From positions 1 to 47,870 of the forward strand of contig JAUJPD010000001.1 of the NCBI GenBank assembly GCA_030447315.1: a stretch of DNA of 47,870 bases. The letters run 5' to 3'. The notes below the pieces were generated by a model. That model did no database searches, was not told the origin of the DNA, and was given only the letters and a program-made list of their open reading frames with translations. A program made the position numbers and the translations under genes. Positions 36,778 through 43,551 of the stretch are shown here, piece after piece. Origin of the DNA: Actinomycetota bacterium (lineage in GTDB: Bacteria; Actinomycetota; CADDZG01; WHSQ01). Position 1 is the first letter of the stretch; every line of letters starts with the position of its first letter.

Positions 36778-37715
36778 CACAGAACCTCTTCGACCTGCGC
36801 CTCGGCGGTGTCGATGTCCTGCGTCCACGCTTCCGTGGACAGGTACTTCCAGCCCCCGTCGGGGAGCAGGCAGACGACGTCGCCCCCGGCTGCTTCGCGA
36901 GCCAGACGTTCGGCCACCCTCTGGGCGACCCACACGACCGCCCCGGAAGAGATGCCGGCGAAGATGCCCTCTTTCTGCAACAGCTCTCTCGTCCACAAGA
37001 TCGAGTCGCGTGCTTTCACCTTGACCTTGCCGTCCAGGACCTCCGGATCGAACAAGGGTGGGATGTATCCGTCCTCCAGCGACCGGAGGCCGTAGACCAG
37101 CTCGCCCAACTCGGGCTCCGCGGCCACCACCTTGATGGTGGGATCGTGTTCCTTCAGACGCCGGCCATTGCCCGTCAAGGTCCCGCCGGTTCCGAGGCCG
37201 GCCACGAACGCTCTCACCTCGGGCAGATCTTCGAGGATCTCGCGCGCGGTCCCGTTGTAGTGAGCGTCTGCGTTGGCTTGGTTGCCGTACTGGAAGGGCA
37301 TGTAGTACCGGTCATCTTGCGCGAGCTCCTGCGCCATCACCACCGACCCGTTGGTCCCCTTGGCGCCCTCCGAGAAGATGATCTCGGCACCGAACGCTTT
37401 GAGTAGCTGGACCCGCTCGGAGCTCGCGTTGTCGGGCATGACCGCGGTGAACCGGTAACCCCGGATCTTGGTCACCATCGCCAGGGCGATCCCCGTGTTG
37501 CCGGAAGTGGGCTCCAGCAGGATCTTGTCCTTCGTTAGCTCCCCCGAGGCCTCGGCGGCCTCGACCATGGCGAGAGCGACCCGGTCTTTCAACGAGCCGG
37601 TCGGGTTCTCGCCCTCGAGCTTCACCCACAGCCGGACACCCTCCACCGGGCACAGCTGAGGAACCTCGACCAGCGGCGTATTGCCGATGGTGTCGAGGAT
37701 GGACTTGTACTTCAT
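36771..37715 (-). CDS. cysM: O-phosphoserine-type cysteine synthase (CysM of the CysO system)
   Basis: The 314-residue PLP enzyme has the Lys in NPTGSLKDR, the substrate loop EPTSGNTGIALAM and the phosphate loop GLGTGGTLTGNGR. Placed between cysO and murI, as in mycobacteria, it should use thiocarboxylated CysO rather than sulfide as sulfur donor. It starts at ATG 37715, 10 nt after cysO. Confidence 0.93.
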   Translation of the reverse strand: MKYKSILDTIGNTPLVEVPQLCPVEGVRLWVKLEGENPTGSLKDRVALAMVEAAEASGELTKDKILLEPTSGNTGIALAMVTKIRGYRFTAVMPDNASSERVQLLKAFGAEIIFSEGAKGTNGSVVMAQELAQDDRYYMPFQYGNQANADAHYNGTAREILEDLPEVRAFVAGLGTGGTLTGNGRRLKEHDPTIKVVAAEPELGELVYGLRSLEDGYIPPLFDPEVLDGKVKVKARDSILWTRELLQKEGIFAGISSGAVVWVAQRVAERLAREAAGGDVVCLLPDGGWKYLSTEAWTQDIDTAEAQVEEVLWW

Positions 37716-37725
37716 GAGAGCGGGC

Positions 37726-38001
37726 TCAGCCCCCTGCGACCGACGGCAGCAGCGACACGGTGTCGCCGTCCGACACCTTGGTATCGAGCTTGTCCAGGTA
37801 TCGAGCGTCTTCGTCATTGACGTAGACGTTCACGAACCTGTGCAGCTGGCCTTCTGGCGTGAGCAGCTGCTCGCGCATACCCGGATAGCGACCCTCGAGC
37901 TGTGTCACCAGGTCCCCGATGGTTCCGGACTCCAGCTCGACCGTGGATCGTCCGTCGGTGTACTTGCGGAACACGGTCGGTATACGAACTTCGACGGCCA
38001 C
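37726..38001 (-). CDS. cysO: CysO sulfur-carrier (ThiS/MoaD-like)
   Basis: The 91-residue beta-grasp protein ends in the diagnostic SVAGG, which is activated to a thiocarboxylate. It begins VEVRIPTVFRKYTDGRSTVE and has FVNVYVNDEDARYLDKLDT. GTG 38001 has CCCTCC/GGAGGG just upstream. It carries sulfur to CysM for cysteine synthesis. Confidence 0.94.
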   Translation of the reverse strand: MAVEVRIPTVFRKYTDGRSTVELESGTIGDLVTQLEGRYPGMREQLLTPEGQLHRFVNVYVNDEDARYLDKLDTKVSDGDTVSLLPSVAGG

Positions 38002-38032
38002 CTTCCCTCCTTTTATCTGTTGGTCATCGTAG

Positions 38033-38455
38033 TCAACCCTCGACGACGACCGGGATCTCCTGGATATCTCCCTCGGCGTCCGTCCAGTTCTCTTTCACGA
38101 TCCGGAACGCTCGGATGGTCGCAGGATCTTGGGCCAACGACACGATGATGTAGGGAACGTCCTCCCGCGCCTCTCGCACGTCGGTCGGCGAAGGGAACGC
38201 GTCGGTACGGGTGTGGGAGTGGAAGACGCCGGCGAGGTCCCACCGCTCCTGGTCGAGCTTCTCGTAAGCAGCGAACTGCTCTCTCGTGTCGAGGGAATAG
38301 CGCACCGGGCTGGCGTCGGCATTGGTCATGCGGAAGACCTTGACCACCTCGCCGTCGGACGAGGCGATGATGCCGCAGGCCTCATTAGGCCGCCCCTCCA
38401 GGCAGTGAGCCACCATGTCCTCCGCGACAGCCTCCGGCAGCCGAAGCTCCCTCAT
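38033..38455 (-). CDS. mec: JAMM/MPN+ metalloprotease (Mec)
   Basis: The 140-residue protein has the JAMM zinc motif: Glu of NEACGII, then HSHTRTDAFPSPTD (HxH-x7-S-x2-D). It frees cysteine from the CysO-cysteine adduct. ATG 38455 overlaps the selD stop (ATGA). It comes directly after selD, which is not the case in mycobacteria. Confidence 0.93.
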   Translation of the reverse strand: MRELRLPEAVAEDMVAHCLEGRPNEACGIIASSDGEVVKVFRMTNADASPVRYSLDTREQFAAYEKLDQERWDLAGVFHSHTRTDAFPSPTDVREAREDVPYIIVSLAQDPATIRAFRIVKENWTDAEGDIQEIPVVVEG

Positions 38456-39486
38456 CGCACGATCTCGATCGTGCCGTCTCCGGCCTCCAGGGTTCCGATG
38501 ACGGCAGCGTCGGTCACGCCCCGCGCGCGGAGCTCTCTCATCAAGGAGTCCGTGGTGTCCCCGTCGATCGCGATCAGCAGGCCCCCCGACGTCTGGGCGT
38601 CGAAGAGCAGCGCCAGCTCGTCGTCTTCCAGCGCGGAGGCCTCCACATAGCGCGCGTGAGCCTCGCGGTTCCTCTTGCTTCCACCCGGCAGGATGCCTCT
38701 GCGGGCCAGAGCCAGCGCCTCTTCGACGACGGGGACATCCGAGAACCGGATGCGGGCGGAGATCCCGTCCAGCATCTGCAGGAGATGCCCGACCAGCCCG
38801 AACCCCGTCACGTCGGTAGCCGCGCTCGCGCCCGCGGCGACCATGGCCTCGGCCCCCTCGCGATTCAGCGCCGACATGATGCCCACGGCTCGCTCGACGG
38901 TGGACGGGTCCGCAACACCTTCCTTCACCGCGCTCGAGATGATCCCCATGCCGAGCGGTTTCGTGAGGACCAGCGCAGATCCCGGCTTGCCTCCGGTCTT
39001 GCGTATCACTCGCACGGGGTCGACCAGCCCCGTGACCGCCAAGCCGAACTTCGGCTCCGGGTCGTCGACCGAGTGCCCCCCGACGACCGAGACACCGGCC
39101 TCCTCGCAGGTCTCCCCGGCCCCCTCCAGAACGCGCCCCAAGACCTCGAACCCGAGCGAGCGAGGCCACCCCACGAGGTTGAGGGCCGTGACCGGGCGGG
39201 CGCCCATGGCATACACATCCGAAAGCGCGTTCGCCGCCGCGATGCGCCCCCAGGCATAGGGGTCATCCACCACGGGTGTGAAGAAGTCGACGGTCTGGAC
39301 CATGGCGAGCCCGGGCGCGACCTCGTAGACCGCCGCGTCATCGGGCGCGTCGAGGCCGACCAGCAAGGCCGGGTCGGTGGAGGTCGTCTTCACGTGGCGC
39401 ATGACCTGCGCCAACTCGTCGGTTCCGAGCTTGCAAGCTCAGCCGCCGCCGTGTGAGTAAGAGGTCAGTCGAACCTCTTCGGGCAC
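38452..39486 (-). CDS. selD: Selenide, water dikinase (selenophosphate synthetase), selenocysteine-containing
   Basis: The chain of 344 residues starts with GTG 39486 (GGGAGGTG 6 nt upstream) and reads VRLTSYSHGGG, then in-frame TGA (39441-39439) as residue 16, then ACKLGTDELAQV. E. coli SelD has YSHGAGCGCK here; the TGA replaces its catalytic Cys17, so it is selenocysteine (Sec16), followed by Cys18. Downstream motifs LLVGLDAPDDAAVYEV, GGHSVDDPEPKFGL and ATDVTGFGLVGHLLQM complete SelD. It makes selenophosphate for Sec-tRNA. A plain annotation would start at the later ATG and lose the active site. It heads the mec-cysO-cysM operon. Confidence 0.95.
39413..39431 (-). promoter_or_regulatory. 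Candidate bacterial SECIS hairpin after the selD UGA
   Basis: Starting 7 nt after the UGA, AGCUCG pairs with CGAGUU (6 bp, one G-U) around loop GAACCGA, with a GC/GC extension across an A-G mismatch. The loop starts with G, as bacterial SECIS loops usually do. The loop is 13 nt after the UGA, a little closer than in most known cases. Confidence 0.55.
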
Positions 39487-39504
39487 CTCGATCACCTCCC
39501 TTCT

Positions 39505-39546
39505 CGTCGGAGGGGCCATCCTTCCAGAGCGCATCGTCCTCCGACG
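39505..39546 (-). promoter_or_regulatory. Inverted repeat in the selD leader
   Basis: CGTCGGAGG (39538-39546 read on the minus strand) pairs perfectly with CCTCCGACG (39505-39513) around a 24-nt loop. It ends about 10 nt before the Shine-Dalgarno of selD, so a stem here could affect translation of the selD operon. Confidence 0.45.
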
Positions 39547-39619
39547 CCGCGGCCCCGCCCCATCTCTCCAGGATCCGATCACGACGATGAAGAGTCCGGA
39601 AAGAACCTAGGATGGCCCC

Positions 39620-39799
39620 GTGGATGTCATGCAATGCCCCGTCTGCGCCCTGAGGTTCCGTTTCTCGTCCGAGCTGGAACAGCACCTGTCCCTCGAGCAC
39701 CCGAAGTTCAAAGCCGAGGCGCGCTCGGGCGACGAGGAGTCGCTGTCGGAGGCGAGGCGCAAGCGCCAGATACGCAAAGAGGTCGCACGATTGACTTGA
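39620..39799 (+). CDS. Small C2H2-type zinc-finger protein (59 aa)
   Basis: It starts with GTG 39620 (AGGA 7 nt upstream) or ATG 39629. The chain reads QCPVCALRFRFSSELEQHLS and LEHP, a Cys-x2-Cys ... His-x4-His spacing usual of zinc fingers, then a charged helix with EARRKRQIRKEVARLT. It could bind RNA or DNA. It lies head-to-head with selD; its last codons hold the promoter of the next gene. Confidence 0.6.
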   Translation: MDVMQCPVCALRFRFSSELEQHLSLEHPKFKAEARSGDEESLSEARRKRQIRKEVARLT

Positions 39800-39844
39800 C
39801 CGTCCGCGCTCCTGCGTACTATTGTATCAGTACATTGATACAAT
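39796..39844 (+). promoter_or_regulatory. Promoter with palindromic operator for the membrane protein/GntR operon
   Basis: A TTGACC -35-like box at 39796-39801 and TACTAT -10-like box at 39817-39822 (15-nt spacing) precede a 9-bp perfect palindrome: ATTGTATCA (39821-39829) and TGATACAAT (39836-39844), spacer GTACAT. The palindrome overlaps the -10 and start region, 14 nt before the ATG, the place a GntR repressor would bind. The GntR gene is the last of the operon, so self-control is likely. Confidence 0.65.
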
Positions 39845-39858
39845 CGGGAAGGAGCGGC

Positions 39859-40715
39859 ATGTTCGGGTTGGGGATCGTCGAAGTGATCGGCTTCGCTGTC
39901 GTCGTGGGGGCCGCGGCGTTCGTTCTCATCAGGTCGCGCGGCCGCCGGGAGCGAGACGCCGACAGTTGGGCTCGGGAGATGGGGGTCGACCTCACCGCCC
40001 GTAGCGAAGCCCTGATCGTCTCTTATTTCTCTCGGACCCGCGCCTTCAGGATCGCCGGCGCCCTCTTCGGCTTCGTGTCCCCCATCGCTTATGCCGCCAA
40101 CCAACAAGAAGCTCTGCCGCGGCCGTACGGCAACTCGCTGGTCGTGGCATTGGTGGGTTACCTCGTCGGCGCGGTGATGGCGGAGCTGACGTTCACGCGC
40201 CCTCGCTCCCGCCGGGCAACGGCCACGCTGGCGCCGCGCGAGTTGCACCAGTACCTGCCGCGAGGGATGTCCCACGCGCTGCGCGCCGCGGCCGTGATCA
40301 CGCTCGCTCTCGTCCCGCTCTACCTGGTCGTTCCGACGCGGCATCCTCGAGTCGAGGTGGGCCAACTTCTCGGCTGGGGCCTCCTGCCGGTGCTGCTCGC
40401 AGTCGGGGTGGAGATGCTGCAGCGACACATAGTGAGGCGCCCCAGCCACTCGGTGACCCCGATCTCGTCGCGGCCGACGACGCGATCCGGTGGGCTTCGG
40501 TCCACGCACTCGCGGGAGCGGGCATCGCGCTGGAGCTGTTGCTGATCGGAACCGCCCTGAACGCGATCGGCTTCATCACCGATGTGCAATTGCTTAGGTG
40601 GACGCTCCCCTGGCTGGCGCTGATCTGCATGGGAGCCGCGATCGGCGCCTGGACGGATCTGACGAAGCCGTACCGGTGGCAGGTGCAGCGGACCGGACTC
40701 CAGGCGCAACAATGA
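39859..40715 (+). CDS. Multi-helix membrane protein of unknown function (one frameshift)
   Basis: It begins with GGAAGGAGC before ATG 39859. It has at least six hydrophobic stretches, e.g. GIVEVIGFAVVVGAAAFVLI, NSLVVALVGYLVGAVMAELT and GWGLLPVLLAVGVEML. Near 40443 a CCCC run needs one more C; then it continues DPDLVAADDAIRWASVHALA, LLIGTALNAIGF and ends at 40715 overlapping gntR (ATGA). It is encoded with its own YtrA-like repressor, suggesting a stress-induced envelope protein. Confidence 0.7.
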
Positions 40716-41095
40716 TCCTCGAGATCGACCCGGACTCACCGGTCCCCCCTTACGAGCAGATCCGGTCGCAGGTCGCGACGATGGCTGCAAGCCGCGTGCT
40801 TCCGGAGGGGACGCGGCTGCCGGCCATCCGTCAGCTCGCAGCGGACCTGGGTGTGGCCGGGGGAACCGTGGCGCGGGCCTATCGAGAGCTAGAGCAACAG
40901 GGCGTCGTCACCACCCGCGGTCGCCATGGCACGTTCGTCGAGGCGGCGTCTCCGCCGAGGCGAGCGACAGAGGCCCTGCACTCAGCCGCCCGAGCCTTCG
41001 TCGTCCAAGCGAAGCAGCTGGGGGTCGACCGGGATTCCGCGGTCGACTCCGTCCGGCACGCTTTCGGAGCGATCGAAGCCGGTCGCACCCGGTGA
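40712..41095 (+). CDS. GntR-family (YtrA-type) transcription factor
   Basis: The 127-residue protein has the GntR winged helix YEQIRSQVATMAASRVLPEG, LPAIRQLAADLGVAGGTVAR and AYRELEQQGVVTTRGRHGTF. The C-terminal tail is short, with no ligand-binding domain, as in the YtrA group. It probably binds the palindrome at 39821-39844. Confidence 0.9.
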   Translation: MILEIDPDSPVPPYEQIRSQVATMAASRVLPEGTRLPAIRQLAADLGVAGGTVARAYRELEQQGVVTTRGRHGTFVEAASPPRRATEALHSAARAFVVQAKQLGVDRDSAVDSVRHAFGAIEAGRTR

Positions 41096-41141
41096 AACAA
41101 CCGAGGACCCGTGGCCCGCGTCGGCGTGGTCTGCTTGCGAG

Positions 41142-42017
41142 ATGGAAATCCCCTTCGAGCGATATGTGCCCGTCGTCAAGGACCTTCAGCGTGAAGTGAC
41201 CGAGGACCGAGTGACGGGCCTGGCGGCAGAGGTCGCGTTCTTCGGCGTGCTCAGCATCTTTCCCGGGCTTCTGATGGTGGTGGCTGCGATCGGCTCGGTG
41301 GACGCGTTCGTCGGCAGCGACCTCGCCCGCCTCTCGAAGCGACAGATCGTGGACTTCCTTCAGCTGATCCTGACCAAGGAAGCCAGCGCCGCGATCCAGG
41401 CCGTTGAAGATCTTTTCGCAAGTGGCAGCGACGGCCTCCTGACCGTGGCCTCGCTGCTCGCGCTGGTGGGGCTGTCGCGAGCGTTCGCGGTGTTGGCGAC
41501 CGCGCTCAACCTGGCCTACGACTCCGAAGAGCGGCGGCCGTGGCTGCAACGCCGCCTGCTGGGGCTCGGGTTGTCCATCGGCACCGTCGCGATGACGGTC
41601 TTCATGCTGGTGATGATCGTGGTGGGTCCCTTGTTCGGCGCAGCGACGGGCGTAGCCCAGCTGCTCGGGATCGGAGACATGTTCAACTCCGCGTGGAACG
41701 TACTGCGCTGGCCGGTGGCCTTCGTCGCGATGGTGGTATGGGCGACCACGCTGTTCCACTTCGTGCCCTGCAGGCCGCGCCCGCGCTGGCGAGAGGACTT
41801 GCCCGGCGCCATCCTGACCGCGGTCCTGTGGCTGGTGGTCTCGCTGGGGCTGAATATCTACCTGCAGGTCGCAGCGGACGCGAACCCTGTCTTCAGCGTC
41901 CTCGGAGGAGGCTTGATCCTGTTGATCTGGCTCTACCTACTGAGCATGTCGCTGTTGCTGGGAGGAGAGCTGAACCCGATCCTGCACCGCCACCGCACGG
42001 GCAAGAAACAGAAATAG
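41142..42017 (+). CDS. YihY/BrkB-family membrane protein
   Basis: The 291-residue protein has family motifs: VTGLAAEVAFFGVLSIFPGL, LVGLSRAFAVLATALNLAYD, VPCRPRPRWREDLPGAILTA and VLGGGLILLIWLYLLSMSLL with GGELN near the end. Once annotated as RNase BN, these are six-helix inner-membrane proteins without known activity. It starts at ATG 41142. The end lies 24 bp from the tmRNA-3' repeat. Confidence 0.9.
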   Translation: MEIPFERYVPVVKDLQREVTEDRVTGLAAEVAFFGVLSIFPGLLMVVAAIGSVDAFVGSDLARLSKRQIVDFLQLILTKEASAAIQAVEDLFASGSDGLLTVASLLALVGLSRAFAVLATALNLAYDSEERRPWLQRRLLGLGLSIGTVAMTVFMLVMIVVGPLFGAATGVAQLLGIGDMFNSAWNVLRWPVAFVAMVVWATTLFHFVPCRPRPRWREDLPGAILTAVLWLVVSLGLNIYLQVAADANPVFSVLGGGLILLIWLYLLSMSLLLGGELNPILHRHRTGKKQK

Positions 42018-42040
42018 GCCGCGCATCCCTGCACGACCTT

Positions 42041-42071
42041 TAGTGGAGCTGCCGGGAATCGAACCCGGGTC
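42041..42071 (-). repeat. Duplicate of the ssrA 3' end (candidate att scar, outer copy)
   Basis: The 31 bases here equal 42160-42190, i.e. the T-arm and acceptor 3' half of tmRNA (GGGTTCGATTCCCGG, CAGCTCCA). A shared CGACC lies just outside both. It sits 119 bp from the real end, downstream of ssrA. Confidence 0.75.
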
Positions 42072-42159
42072 AGGAGCGGCGGAGCGCAGCGGAGCCGCGG
42101 CCCGGGTGAGATGGCATTGGGCATGGCAGGGCAGCTCCGCGCAGGGAGCCGAGCGACCG

Positions 42160-42190
42160 TAGTGGAGCTGCCGGGAATCGAACCCGGGTC
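42160..42190 (-). repeat. ssrA 3' end copy within the gene (direct-repeat partner)
   Basis: Same 31 bases as 42041-42071, same orientation; this copy is the working 3' end of ssrA. Between them lie 88 bp of GC-rich sequence with no gene. Confidence 0.75.
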
Positions 42191-42524
42191 CCCCGACCCC
42201 GCGATAGGGCTTCTCTTCTACGAGCGTAGTCCGCGGTCAGATTTCAGAGCCGGTCGGCCCGCGAACAGCAACGACCGTCTCCTAGCTCGAGCTGAAGTCC
42301 CGCCCTTCGCCCCGAGCAGACTTCGGGCGGCAAGCCTGCTAGGCGACGCCGGACCCCGAGATCGCAGGCGCACCTCGGGCCGACGGCCATCATTTAGGGA
42401 TGGCGACCGTGCGATTAAGCAGCGGCAGTTGATTAGTTCCCAGAGGATTAACGAGGTCACACCGGGAGTCCTCGGCTCGCTTCTCCTACCTCGGTCGAAT
42501 CAGGGTCGATACCAGTTCAGCCCC
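42163..42524 (-). ncRNA. ssrA: tmRNA (SsrA)
   Basis: The RNA starts GGGGCTGAACTGGTATCGACC at 42524 (shared tmRNA 5' motif GGGGCUGAA ... UCGAC) and ends GACCCGGGTTCGATTCCCGG CAGCTCCA at 42163. GGGGCUG pairs with CAGCUCC (one G-U); CCA is not encoded. Its length of ~362 nt fits. A tag end ACT GCC GCT GCT TAA (42429-42415) resembles the usual ...AA stop end, but the frame upstream is closed by TAA; one missing base would open it (see findings). smpB is 560 nt upstream on the same strand. Confidence 0.92.
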
Positions 42525-42570
42525 TAGACCTTCTTTTCAATGTGCCCTCTCAGGATAGCGACCCGGGAGG

Positions 42571-42924
42571 TCACGTCAAAGACGAGACGAACTCCACGAG
42601 CTGCTCGTAGTCACTCTTGGTGAAACTGCGCAGAGCTCCCGCCGTCGTCATCGCGGCAGGAGCTTCCTCGTGAGAGGAGGTGTAACCGACGATGGTGATC
42701 GTGTCGTTGTTCTCGCGGATGGCTCGGGTCGCCTCGAGGCCGTCCATGATCGGCATCTGGAGATCCATGATCACCACCTCAGGGGCCAAGAGGGCTGCCT
42801 GTTCCACAGCCTCCCGACCGTTCTCAGCCTCACCCACGATCGTCATCCCGGCATCTTCAAGCCTTATGCGCATCATCATGCGGACGGGTTCCGAGTCATC
42901 GACGAGCAAGACGCGCTTGGACAT
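42571..42924 (-). CDS. Single-domain CheY-like response regulator
   Basis: The 117-residue receiver has the acid pair in VLLVDDSEPVR, the phospho-acceptor Asp in VIMDLQMPIMDG, Thr/Ser in GYTSS and Lys in FTKSD. No output domain or neighbour kinase is present, so its partner is elsewhere. It lies between smpB and ssrA. Confidence 0.93.
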   Translation of the reverse strand: MSKRVLLVDDSEPVRMMMRIRLEDAGMTIVGEAENGREAVEQAALLAPEVVIMDLQMPIMDGLEATRAIRENNDTITIVGYTSSHEEAPAAMTTAGALRSFTKSDYEQLVEFVSSLT

Positions 42925-43084
42925 CTAACGAGCATCCCCTTAGGGAAAAAAGGCGTGGTCTCCCACGACCCGGCCGATATGGACTGTCTGAGACTTGCGG
43001 TTCTCCTCGGCCTGTCGCCGGTCCTGCACCAACCCCGTCCTCCTCGGCTGGTATTCCTTTCCAGTCTCTGGATACCCGCTGAGA

Positions 43085-43549
43085 TCAGCGGCGGCGTCCC
43101 ATCTCTCGCTGCATGCTCCTCTCGGCATCCCGCTTCGCAATCGACTGACGCTTGTCATAGGTCTTTTTCCCTTTGGCGATAGCTATCTCTGCTTTGGCCA
43201 AGCCGTGCTTGAAGTACAGACGAAGAGGAACGAGCGTGCGGCCATCCTGGGTGACCGCGGCCTTGAGCTTGTCGATCTCACCTCGGTGCAACAGAAGCTT
43301 GCGCGGGCGAAGTGGATCGTGGTTGGCGCGGTTCCCGTGCGAATACGGGTTGATGTGGCACTGCATCAACCAGATCTCGTCGTCTTGGACGGCCGCGTAA
43401 GAATCGGCCAGGTTGGCTTTGCCGTCGCGGCACGACTTGACCTCGGTTCCCATCAACTGGATGCCCGCCTCGACGGTGTCCTCGATCAGGTAGTCGTGGC
43501 GGGCCTTCCGGTTCTGGGTGATCAGCTTGGTGCCGGCCCCCTCGGCCAC
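43085..43549 (-). CDS. smpB: SsrA-binding protein SmpB
   Basis: The 154-residue protein has TKLITQNRKARHDYLIEDTV, GIQLMGTEVKSCRDGKANL, HINPYSHGNRANHDPLRPRK and a basic tail (KTYDKRQSIAKRDAERSMQR). It carries tmRNA to stalled ribosomes. It starts with GTG 43549, right after the ctpA stop. The gap 42925-43084 holds nothing recognised. Confidence 0.96.
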   Translation of the reverse strand: MAEGAGTKLITQNRKARHDYLIEDTVEAGIQLMGTEVKSCRDGKANLADSYAAVQDDEIWLMQCHINPYSHGNRANHDPLRPRKLLLHRGEIDKLKAAVTQDGRTLVPLRLYFKHGLAKAEIAIAKGKKTYDKRQSIAKRDAERSMQREMGRRR

Positions 43550-43551
43550 GA

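Noticed and set aside
40908-41759. Long minus-strand frame of 283 codons
   Set aside because: It is His/Arg/Gln-rich shadow sequence opposite the GntR and YihY genes.
42041-42071. A separate tRNA gene
   Set aside because: Only the T-arm and acceptor 3' half exist; no D-arm or anticodon arm. It is a copy of the ssrA end.
42111-42527. Plus-strand frame of 138 codons
   Set aside because: It runs antisense through ssrA.
42940-43158. Minus-strand frame of 72 codons between smpB and the CheY gene
   Set aside because: It overlaps the smpB end, shows no motif and has no ribosome site.
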